Virus record (IMG/VR): IMGVR_UViG_3300028676_000005
Location: 124,001 to 188,000 of that record
Origin: a virus
Length of the DNA stretch: 64,000 nucleotides
Strand: one strand, 5' to 3'
In this document: one piece after another, positions 7,264 to 13,833 of the stretch
How positions within the stretch are numbered: the stretch's first letter is position 1
How the letters are laid out: every line of letters begins with the position of its first letter
Program-made: the position numbers and the translations under genes
The notes under the pieces: model-generated
Databases searched by the model: none
What the model saw: only the letters and a program-made list of their open reading frames with translations
Told to the model about the DNA's origin: nothing

Positions 7264-7710
7264 TTAGACCTTAGGGGGTTTCTTATACCCAAAGTCCAGG
7301 TTATCAAAAATGAGCTGTCGGCCCATCCAGGTTGCAAATACCTGTTCCAGTGCAAGGTGGGTGTGTGGAGTCTCGTCATAGCACAAACTCATATGCCAGA
7401 GCGGAGTTCCGTAAGCGTGCACGTAACCTGCTTCTTTAAGCAGTCTGAACTCTTCTAGGAGTTCGCTGGAGGTAAGGTGGAACACATATGCGTCTCCAAG
7501 CTTACCCATGCCAATAACGTGTGCTCTAAACGTTTTGGTTAGGTCCAGTTCAATCAAGGGCTTGTCATGACCACGTTCATCAAACATGACGGTGGTATGA
7601 AGATGATGCTTATCGCTAGGAGCGGTACCAGCCTCCATTAAGCAAGCATAAATGTCTTCGACCATGTTGTCTTGCAAAGCGACATTGATATAACTGTAAT
7701 CACGTTCCAT
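7264..7710 (-). CDS. 2H phosphoesterase, candidate Acb1-like anti-CBASS nuclease
   Basis: The 148-residue protein has the two signature motifs of the 2H phosphoesterase superfamily: H38-T-T40-V in HHLHTTVMF and H106-M-S108-L in WHMSLCY, 68 residues apart. From memory, the phage T4 anti-CBASS protein Acb1 is about 152 residues with HxT motifs 69 apart, so length and spacing agree closely. Acb1 hydrolyses the 3'-5' cyclic oligonucleotides that trigger CBASS defence. Other 2H enzymes (2'-5' RNA ligase or cyclic phosphodiesterase types) are usually longer, but they remain possible because HxS rather than HxT is found in the second motif. It is expressed within the early-looking region, which suits a counter-defence role. 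Confidence 0.68.
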   Translation of the reverse strand: MERDYSYINVALQDNMVEDIYACLMEAGTAPSDKHHLHTTVMFDERGHDKPLIELDLTKTFRAHVIGMGKLGDAYVFHLTSSELLEEFRLLKEAGYVHAYGTPLWHMSLCYDETPHTHLALEQVFATWMGRQLIFDNLDFGYKKPPKV

Positions 7711-7745
7711 GATCTTTCCTTAAACAAAAAAATAAAGATTGGTAA

Positions 7746-7767
7746 GTCACTACCCGAAGGTAGTGAC
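7746..7767 (-). terminator. Hairpin with TTCG tetraloop
   Basis: On the minus strand the sequence GTCACTACC-TTCG-GGTAGTGAC forms a 9-bp stem closed by the very stable UUCG loop, followed by a T-rich stretch. It lies after the stop of 7777-8040 and before the 2H phosphoesterase gene. Confidence 0.75.
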
Positions 7768-7776
7768 CTATACGAT

Positions 7777-8040
7777 TTAACTGACGGGTAGTTTCTTCTT
7801 AAATATCCAGTCATGCAAATCTAGCGCAAACACTATTCCAAAAGCAGCGCCCAGTCCTCCGCTAATAGCCGTAGTCCAGCTGGTAGTAAGAACTAGTGTA
7901 AAGGTAGCTACGTTAAAGACAAACATAAAGAAGGACGTTACAAACAACGTCCACCTGTGTCCACCAATAACGTTCTTGTGCTGAAACCCCTTTATACCAG
8001 CTGCCAGAAAAGCCAGGATAAAACTATAAACGTATATCAT
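7777..8040 (-). CDS. Small membrane protein with three transmembrane segments, 87 aa
   Basis: Three hydrophobic helices are visible at about residues 2-16, 31-51 and 56-74, ending in a basic tail (DWIFKKKLPVS). The loop after the first helix contains KGFQHKNVIGG. I recall a similar pattern (Q.KNV followed by two more helices) in small inner-membrane proteins of unknown function in other large phages. A holin or superinfection role is conceivable from size and topology but there is no direct evidence. Confidence 0.7.
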   Translation of the reverse strand: MIYVYSFILAFLAAGIKGFQHKNVIGGHRWTLFVTSFFMFVFNVATFTLVLTTSWTTAISGGLGAAFGIVFALDLHDWIFKKKLPVS

Positions 8041-8049
8041 GCTAATTAC

Positions 8050-8394
8050 TCAACGTTTGCCAGCAGACAACATGCGGAAGTTATATTCCAGTTTACTAAC
8101 TGCTTTAGAAGCTATGGCGTGAAGTATTTCTATTTGTTCTTTTTGCCCTTCCGCGAACGTGCACTCATCTTTATCAAAAACCACCAAGGGAGTTTGAGCA
8201 AAGTTGAAATTGTACAATGCCACCTGAGTAGACTTAACCGGACTTAGAAAAACCAGATGATAACCCATGCCGATCAAAAGCACATCTAGATCGACAAAGC
8301 TAGGTTTCAACTCAAACAAGTTGGTTGAACGAACATGCAGACTGAGTATTTTCTCAGCCAGCAGTTTAAGTGATTCTTCTAAATTCGGTTCCAT
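8050..8394 (-). CDS. Hypothetical protein, 114 aa
   Basis: No family is recognised. It begins with an acidic amphipathic helix (MEPNLEESLKLLAEKIL), followed by a hydrophobic strand-rich core (VDLDVLLIGMGYHLVFLSP) and a C-terminal helix ending in basic residues. It is co-directional with the neighbours at gaps of 4 and 9 bases. Confidence 0.7.
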   Translation of the reverse strand: MEPNLEESLKLLAEKILSLHVRSTNLFELKPSFVDLDVLLIGMGYHLVFLSPVKSTQVALYNFNFAQTPLVVFDKDECTFAEGQKEQIEILHAIASKAVSKLEYNFRMLSAGKR

Positions 8395-8398
8395 ATTC

Positions 8399-8869
8399 TT
8401 ATCTCAGCTGTGGGTTATACTTACTATAATTATCCACCAGTTCAATAAGAATACTGCGAAACTGATCCGGGTAAACAGCACGACCAGCTTTACCACTAAT
8501 AATCTGGGTTCCATCAAAAGCCATAAACGGTTCGCGGCAACGGGTATGATCAAACTTTTTACCTTTAATAAGGAACCGACGAGTAATCACCACTAAAGGA
8601 ATAGGGGTTTGGGTAACTGTGACACGATAGTCAATTTTGTTTGGAAGATGTGGACTTTCCCAAGGATCGTGTTTACTAGCTACTGTTACATTAAAGTACT
8701 GTAATTGTTTAGCAGTATCTTTAAAGAAACCAACCATGATAAGTCTATCAAAAGCTGTCTTAGCCAGGGCTTTAAGCTCTGGAGTACGCATGGCTTCTTC
8801 AGCAAAGTTACTAGGTTGCAATTTAAGACGACCCATACTACCCATTGTTCTATTTGGTATGTGCAACAT
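8399..8869 (-). CDS. Hypothetical protein, 156 aa
   Basis: The function is unknown. The start at 8869 is preceded by AGGAG at good spacing, although further Met codons occur at residues 9 and 12. The protein looks alpha/beta, with a basic N-terminal part and a central strand-rich part (DYRVTVTQTPIPLVVITRRFLI). It is the first gene after the hairpin at 8889-8914. Confidence 0.7.
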   Translation of the reverse strand: MLHIPNRTMGSMGRLKLQPSNFAEEAMRTPELKALAKTAFDRLIMVGFFKDTAKQLQYFNVTVASKHDPWESPHLPNKIDYRVTVTQTPIPLVVITRRFLIKGKKFDHTRCREPFMAFDGTQIISGKAGRAVYPDQFRSILIELVDNYSKYNPQLR

Positions 8870-8888
8870 AAAAACTCCTAATTAGATA

Positions 8889-8914
8889 AACTACCTACCT
8901 TGCGGTAGGTAGTT
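8889..8914 (-). terminator. Hairpin after 8927-9304
   Basis: An 11-bp perfect stem (AACTACCTACC and complement) with a 4-base loop sits between the stop of 8927-9304 and the start of 8399-8869. Confidence 0.72.
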
Positions 8915-8926
8915 TACTTATGGTTA

Positions 8927-9304
8927 TTAACCTTGAAAAAACTCGGTACGGAGAAGCTCGTTAAATTGGTCCACAAGGTCATGGATAAGCTGACTGTCCA
9001 AAATAGCTGGGGGATTGTCAGGGTTATGCAGACCCATGTACTTAGCACCAACAAAGATTTCTGGATTCGTATTTGGATCCATTTCTTTGTAGATGTTTAC
9101 GTTGTAGCCAACTACCATCTGGTTCTCAAAAGCAAGACCAAGATAGTAGTCACCAATTGCAATACGGTTAGGAAACTTGATGCGTTCAAACTGAGGGTGA
9201 TCTTCATGGTCTTTTACAAAAGCATTTACTGCTTCTGCTTTAGCCATAGTCTTCTCATAAATAGGAACAACCCGCACGCAATGTTCACATTGATTACAGG
9301 TCAT
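8927..9304 (-). CDS. Hypothetical protein with N-terminal CxxCxxC, 125 aa
   Basis: The N terminus MTCNQCEHCVR holds three Cys in CxxCxxC spacing, which could bind a metal. The rest is acidic and alpha/beta. The ATG overlaps the upstream stop as ATGA, which supports this start over the Met at residue 18 and implies coupled translation. The family is not recognised. Confidence 0.7.
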   Translation of the reverse strand: MTCNQCEHCVRVVPIYEKTMAKAEAVNAFVKDHEDHPQFERIKFPNRIAIGDYYLGLAFENQMVVGYNVNIYKEMDPNTNPEIFVGAKYMGLHNPDNPPAILDSQLIHDLVDQFNELLRTEFFQG

Positions 9305-9774
9305 TTTTTTCTTACCGCCTCAACTTCAAAGTTTACAAACTTCCTGGCTTGGGCCTGTTCCCAGTTACGACGGTCATCAGCAATGCTACCAAAGCTGCGA
9401 CCACGAGGTGGTTGTTCAGTGTTAGGTACAGCCCAACCAGGCGGTGCGTCTCCACCCAGACCTTCTGATAACTTGAGTTTGTACTCATCGGAGATCTGGA
9501 TCATGCGATTTACCCAATCTTTAAAAATTGGCCTGAAGCATGCCAATTCAACAGCCGAGTCAAAATGAGTCGCTGTCTGACTAATCCTGATCCGACGGTT
9601 ACCCAGGTTTTTTACATAAACTGCAATTTCTTGATGGTCAGTTTTCCAATCACAAAGAACAAACAATACATCGCCGTTTTCAGGATCTGTTGAAAATGTT
9701 GGGAGACCAACAAGAGATCTGATAACATTAAACCCATCACGCAATACCGCCAGATCCGGATTTGCATTTTTCAT
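9301..9774 (-). CDS. Hypothetical protein, 157 aa
   Basis: No family is recognised. The first 80 residues look alpha/beta with a Trp/Asp-rich strand (LFVLCDWKTDHQEIAVYV). The second half is helical and then Gly/Pro-rich (GLGGDAPPGWAVP), and the C terminus is basic. It sits 2 bases below the DHH phosphoesterase gene and overlaps the next gene by 4 bases. Confidence 0.7.
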   Translation of the reverse strand: MKNANPDLAVLRDGFNVIRSLVGLPTFSTDPENGDVLFVLCDWKTDHQEIAVYVKNLGNRRIRISQTATHFDSAVELACFRPIFKDWVNRMIQISDEYKLKLSEGLGGDAPPGWAVPNTEQPPRGRSFGSIADDRRNWEQAQARKFVNFEVEAVRKK

Positions 9775-9776
9775 AG

Positions 9777-10736
9777 TTACACCTTACACAATTCGCTAGT
9801 AAAGCGTTGGTAATATTCAGATTCCAGATAAACGTGCGACATACCAAAACGGTCGTCGTCAAAGTCAATTTGGAAACCAGCTGCCTGCGGATGACCACCA
9901 CCGCCAAAGCGTTCGGCCAGTTTGTTAATGGCCTGGTCTTTATGACGAGAACGCAACGAGAACTGACGACCGTGCGGGGTGTCGATGTACGTGGCTACGA
10001 AATGTTCGTCTTGACCAAGCAAATCACCAACGTCACTAACCAGGAATGAGTTACAGTTGACAATGGGTACGTCAACACCATCCAGCACAAAACGTCGTGC
10101 ACCTTTAGCCACAGTAGCCACGTTGTTCTTCTGAACACGCATCAACCCTTTACCTTCGGCGATAACAGTAAACGGATCGGTGTTAATCAACATGTCAAAG
10201 TTTTCAACGGTCTTTTCATGACTGAACGCAACAGAGGTCCACTCACGGCTTTCTTTAATCTTCCAAGCCCACAGATCACGGTCCTGTACACAACGAATAC
10301 CAAATGGTGGAACTTCTTCAAAGAACCACATCCAGGCAAGCATTGCACCAGAGTAACGTTCATCAACAATGATGATCGATTCCTCGGGCTCCAGGCGCGT
10401 TTCCCAGGCTTCTGGGAAACCTCGGATATCAGTAGACGCAATTCCCTTCAAAGCTTCCACAGCGGTGTTGTGGTGATCCAAAAGGATCAAGGTGCAAACA
10501 CCAGCCAGGTACTTAACAGTTTCACGATCGAAACTGAAATCCAGGCAGTACACGGTCTTGCCAATCAGATTGGAAAAGCTTTCACCAAACATTTCTTCAA
10601 ACTTGTTGCCGTACTGAACAGCAACCAGATCGACCTTCTTATCAAAGGCTTTCCAGGCTACCCAAGCCGCACCCAAACCATCCAGGCAGTTCTTGTGGTA
10701 GAGTACAACTGTGTCATGTTCCAATTGAATCTGCAT
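9777..10736 (-). CDS. DHH/DHHA1-family phosphoesterase
   Basis: The 319-residue protein carries the family motifs in order: YHKNCLDG (His14, Asp19) for motif I, CLDFSFD with Asp66 for motif II, LLDHHN with Asp87-His88-His89 for motif III, and the DHHA1 glycine motif GGGGHPQAAG near residue 279. The family includes RecJ nuclease, nanoRNase/pAp phosphatase and cyclic-di-nucleotide phosphodiesterases, all manganese-dependent phosphoesterases. The size fits the short NrnA-like or phage-type forms better than RecJ, so degradation of short oligonucleotides or cyclic dinucleotides is the best guess. The start is preceded by AAAGGAAAG. Confidence 0.85.
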   Translation of the reverse strand: MQIQLEHDTVVLYHKNCLDGLGAAWVAWKAFDKKVDLVAVQYGNKFEEMFGESFSNLIGKTVYCLDFSFDRETVKYLAGVCTLILLDHHNTAVEALKGIASTDIRGFPEAWETRLEPEESIIIVDERYSGAMLAWMWFFEEVPPFGIRCVQDRDLWAWKIKESREWTSVAFSHEKTVENFDMLINTDPFTVIAEGKGLMRVQKNNVATVAKGARRFVLDGVDVPIVNCNSFLVSDVGDLLGQDEHFVATYIDTPHGRQFSLRSRHKDQAINKLAERFGGGGHPQAAGFQIDFDDDRFGMSHVYLESEYYQRFTSELCKV

Positions 10737-10747
10737 GTGTCTTTCCT

Positions 10748-11125
10748 TTAGAAGTCAGTACGTGTTTTGAGGAAGTGTGTTACAGGAGTGCCAAGAAACC
10801 CATTAGTTGGGAACCGTGGTAACTCTTGACCCTTACTCATCTTTTCACCAGCACTCATTATCAAGAAGATAAGAACGTCATTGATCACAATATTGTCAGG
10901 AACCAACGCTGGGAATCGTGGACCATTCTTATCAAAAATAAACAGAATGATGTTTTCGCCATCGTTCTCCAAGGTAGCAATAATCCGAGGAGTTGGTGTT
11001 TTCCACCCAATACACTGGAAACAGAACTTATTGTTTTCAGGAACATGGTACCCATCAGCATAACGAATGGTCAAAAGCTCTTCGAACTTTGCCATCAACT
11101 CTTCGTTAGAAACAATAGGTTCCAT
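10748..11125 (-). CDS. Hypothetical protein, 125 aa
   Basis: The family is unknown. The ATG at 11125 is preferred because AAAGGTGAG precedes it at about 5 bases. An in-frame GTG at 11131 overlaps the stop of the upstream gene and would add two residues. The protein has an N-terminal helix (SNEELMAKFEELLTIRY), a Phe/Cys/Trp core (NNKFCFQCIGWKTP) and a hydrophobic strand/helix region in the second half. Confidence 0.7.
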   Translation of the reverse strand: MEPIVSNEELMAKFEELLTIRYADGYHVPENNKFCFQCIGWKTPTPRIIATLENDGENIILFIFDKNGPRFPALVPDNIVINDVLIFLIMSAGEKMSKGQELPRFPTNGFLGTPVTHFLKTRTDF

Positions 11126-11127
11126 AA

Positions 11128-11298
11128 TCACTCACCTTTATAGCGAGGATTTTTTACCCGGACAGCGACAATGGTGTTGCCCGTGATAATGCGCCGACGG
11201 ATACGATGTACAGCAGCTTCGATCATTTCTTCACGACCTTCATAAAGACCGTAACTGCTACCCCACGCACTAACTTCCAAACGATATTTGCTTTCCAT
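11128..11298 (-). CDS. Small basic protein, 56 aa
   Basis: This short frame, read directly from the sequence, begins MESKYRLEVSAWGSSYGLYE and has an arginine-rich second half (HRIRRRIITG). It fills what would otherwise be a 170-base gap, and its stop TGA overlaps the GTG/ATG region of the next gene. A purine stretch (AAGGAAT) precedes the ATG. The family is not recognised; the mix of beta-like N terminus and basic C terminus might suit nucleic-acid binding. Confidence 0.6.
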   Translation of the reverse strand: MESKYRLEVSAWGSSYGLYEGREEMIEAAVHRIRRRIITGNTIVAVRVKNPRYKGE

Positions 11299-11307
11299 GA
11301 TAATTCC

Positions 11308-11634
11308 TTAAATACCTAAAACAAAGAATGAGTGTGCTTCTACAAGGATCTCTTTCAGTACCACAACTTGTTCAGCAATATGTTTCTCATTACCGTGGTA
11401 GCCCAATACCCCACTATCACGCACTTTGAACAGAGGGGTATTGCTCACGTCTTCTGCATCGTAGACACACAGCAGCCCACGAGGACTGCGACGATCAGGA
11501 TGTACGGTGAGGTCTTCGTCCACCTTTAATACAACTGCGTAACGACCATCAGCGGTAATCATGAACTTTGGCCGCTCACGGACATTGAAGATGCTGAGAA
11601 ACAAATCGTGAATACCGTTACTGGTGTGTTTCAT
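11308..11634 (-). CDS. Hypothetical protein, 108 aa
   Basis: The protein is alpha/beta with a repeating strand pattern (KFMITADGRYAVVLKVDEDL and GLLCVYDAED), so a small beta-sheet domain is likely. It starts 1 base below the RNase H stop. No function is recognised. Confidence 0.7.
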   Translation of the reverse strand: MKHTSNGIHDLFLSIFNVRERPKFMITADGRYAVVLKVDEDLTVHPDRRSPRGLLCVYDAEDVSNTPLFKVRDSGVLGYHGNEKHIAEQVVVLKEILVEAHSFFVLGI

Positions 11635-12246
11635 TTAATTCCCCTGGGACTGACTTTCCAAATAACCAAAATCTTCAGTGACAATAATGCCGTCACCATC
11701 TGTTTTAGCCTGAGCCAACAAAGAGGCGTCTTTGGATAAAGCCATTGCTTGGGCTTTAGCCAGCGTAGCGGCGCCTTTGGCCAATTGGTCAGCCCTTTCG
11801 TTAAGGGGATCACCAATGTGGGCAGCGACCTTAAAGAAGTTTACCTTGTTAAGCTTAAGCAGCTCGTCCAAGACCTTCCACAGATCAGCGTTCTTAACAG
11901 GGGTTCCAGACATTGCTGAAATCCACTCATTACGTATCCAGCCACGAAGCCACTCGGTGCAGCCATTAATGACGTACTGTGAGTCAGTACAGATCGTGAA
12001 ATGTTTACCCGGACCAAACTCTTCCAGGGCAACGATAACCGCCATGATCTCCATGCGATTATTTGTCGTAAGCGTGTAACCCTTCGACATGTCTACAACG
12101 ATATTGTCATAAATGGCAACTACACCATAACCGCCTGGACCTGGGTTCTCCAAAGCACTACCGTCTGTATAGATAATGTAGGAGTCTTTAGGCGGAGGTG
12201 GTGAGCGTTGCTGTTTAGCTTTTTTGCGGAAAAAAGGTTTGTGCAA
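11635..12246 (-). CDS. rnhA: Ribonuclease HI
   Basis: The enzyme degrades the RNA strand of RNA-DNA hybrids and probably removes primers or R-loops during phage replication. A basic proline-rich leader (residues 1-20) precedes a complete type 1 RNase H domain at about residues 22-157. Motifs are YTDGSA (Asp28), TTNNRMEI (Glu66), TDSQYV (Asp88) and AHIGDPLNERAD (His143, Asp153), giving the full catalytic DEDD set. About 45 C-terminal residues beyond the usual 155-residue enzyme have no recognised domain. The gene is followed by 11308-11634 and lies below the hairpin at 12261-12290. Confidence 0.93.
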   Translation of the reverse strand: MHKPFFRKKAKQQRSPPPPKDSYIIYTDGSALENPGPGGYGVVAIYDNIVVDMSKGYTLTTNNRMEIMAVIVALEEFGPGKHFTICTDSQYVINGCTEWLRGWIRNEWISAMSGTPVKNADLWKVLDELLKLNKVNFFKVAAHIGDPLNERADQLAKGAATLAKAQAMALSKDASLLAQAKTDGDGIIVTEDFGYLESQSQGN

Positions 12247-12260
12247 AATAGACTCCTACT

Positions 12261-12290
12261 ACTAACTGGGGATGTAAATCCCCAGTTAGT
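12261..12290 (-). terminator. Hairpin after 12301-13833
   Basis: A 12-bp perfect stem (ACTAACTGGGGA and complement) with a 6-base loop lies 10 bases past the stop of 12301-13833. Confidence 0.75.
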
Positions 12291-12300
12291 ACAGTTGCGG

Positions 12301-13833
12301 TTAGTAGCTAACCAGGTCGTACAACGTATAACCAGATTGACCGGCGGTATTGCGAGTCAGGGCTTGAACCTCATCCAACAGACGAATACTCGCCAGACGA
12401 GCCATGATGGTGTCCACAGTATAACGTGCAACACTTTTGGCAATTACACCATTTTTGACAACTTGGTCGTCGCTGTGCCAAGGGCGGTGATCACCACCAG
12501 TTTGCACCCACTCTTTAATTGCCGTGCGCAGACTTTCGTCATCATCGGCAATTTTGATAACCAGGTTACCACTAGTTGAGCTATGACGATACAAGTTGAT
12601 GGAAGTTGGACTCTGGCGGACCATGTTGTAACCAGTGTAGTTGCTGTCTACCGCATCAAACTTGTTGATGCAAACTTTGGTAGGAGCAAATACATTTTCC
12701 AGATACAGATTTGCATTGTCCAATGTAAATCCTGACAACGCCAGCGAAGAACCGCTAAAGTTAGAATTCTGGAGCGATCCATCAACCAGCATTATCTGAC
12801 CCTTGGCCCGGATTGTAGAATCGTAGATCGATGCACGAACGATGGAGGAATGATGGCTTTCACCAAATTCCAGTGTACTACCACTAATGTGACAGTTTTG
12901 GTAATAACCGTTACCAAGCTTTGAGTCGGTAACACGGGTGTTGATGAGACTACCGCCGCGGTAAACAGGATGTTTGGTAACCGGCGCCGGGGTTTCTTGC
13001 AGAGTGCTGGCGAAGCCATGACGCGGGTGGCTGTCTTTAGCGTGCTGGTAACGCGAGTTGTTAAGATCGTAGTTGGAGAAATCGCCGTTCAGAATGCAGA
13101 CCGTGCCAATCAAGCCACAGTTTTTCAGATGGCTGTTTTCCAACAATGCAATGGCACCACCTTTAACAGTAACTTCTTCTGAATGCCGTGCGGTAGAAAA
13201 ATTGTGATGATTCCCGTTTTGGTGGTAGTAAGTGTCGCCAGCGAACCAGAACGAAGAATCGTGATCAAGCACCACCACCACGTTTTCGCCGTTCAGCTCA
13301 AACTGGTACACGTCAAATGGACCTGGGGCTGAGGCGTGCGAATAAACACTGTGCGGATACACCCCTTCCGGCAGATGGATACCGTGCTTGTTGGTAGACA
13401 GTGTTTGCAGTTCAAGATAGGGAATATCTTTAACAATTGGTTCCAAAAGAACGCCGTTAACTGCAACAGCGCCGGCCAGCAACTTGAATTCTTTATCAGT
13501 TACTGGCGCGCCAGTTTTGGACAGAACTTTTGCCATTTCATTGGCAGGCGAAGGACGTGCACGCCAGTTGTTATGATCGCTAGTAAAGCGAGCTGGTTCG
13601 CCCGATGCCGGAGCGGTAAACCGTTTACTTGGTCCGCCAAAGCGGCCGCCAAACATGTTACCTGGTCCTATTGGTGCCGAGTTTTGGAGTTTGGTAGTTT
13701 TGGTTTCTTTCTTTTCTTCTACTGCCGGAGTTTCCACAGTGGTAGTAACCTTTTCAACAACGGTTACTTTTGCCGGAGCTGGTTTGGTTGCGGATACATC
13801 GGTCAAAACTACTGCTTTCTTTTCGGGCTTCAT
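12301..13833 (-). CDS. Hypothetical protein with beta-helix-like repeats, 510 aa
   Basis: Residues 1-60 are lysine/threonine/proline-rich and probably disordered, followed by a Gly/Phe/Arg stretch (GGRFGGPSKRF). Residues from about 215 to 400 contain many short repeats of the form N-S-x-L/F-x-x-x (for example GSLQNSNFSGSSLALSGFTL and GSLINTRVTDSKL), the pattern of right-handed beta-helix or pentapeptide-like solenoids. A charged helical domain closes the protein. It overlaps the ligase stop by 4 bases (ATGA), so the two are translationally coupled. Solenoids of this kind occur in fibres and in DNA-mimicking proteins; the placement with ligase and RNase H makes a replication-associated role as plausible as a structural one. 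Confidence 0.75.
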   Translation of the reverse strand: MKPEKKAVVLTDVSATKPAPAKVTVVEKVTTTVETPAVEEKKETKTTKLQNSAPIGPGNMFGGRFGGPSKRFTAPASGEPARFTSDHNNWRARPSPANEMAKVLSKTGAPVTDKEFKLLAGAVAVNGVLLEPIVKDIPYLELQTLSTNKHGIHLPEGVYPHSVYSHASAPGPFDVYQFELNGENVVVVLDHDSSFWFAGDTYYHQNGNHHNFSTARHSEEVTVKGGAIALLENSHLKNCGLIGTVCILNGDFSNYDLNNSRYQHAKDSHPRHGFASTLQETPAPVTKHPVYRGGSLINTRVTDSKLGNGYYQNCHISGSTLEFGESHHSSIVRASIYDSTIRAKGQIMLVDGSLQNSNFSGSSLALSGFTLDNANLYLENVFAPTKVCINKFDAVDSNYTGYNMVRQSPTSINLYRHSSTSGNLVIKIADDDESLRTAIKEWVQTGGDHRPWHSDDQVVKNGVIAKSVARYTVDTIMARLASIRLLDEVQALTRNTAGQSGYTLYDLVSY

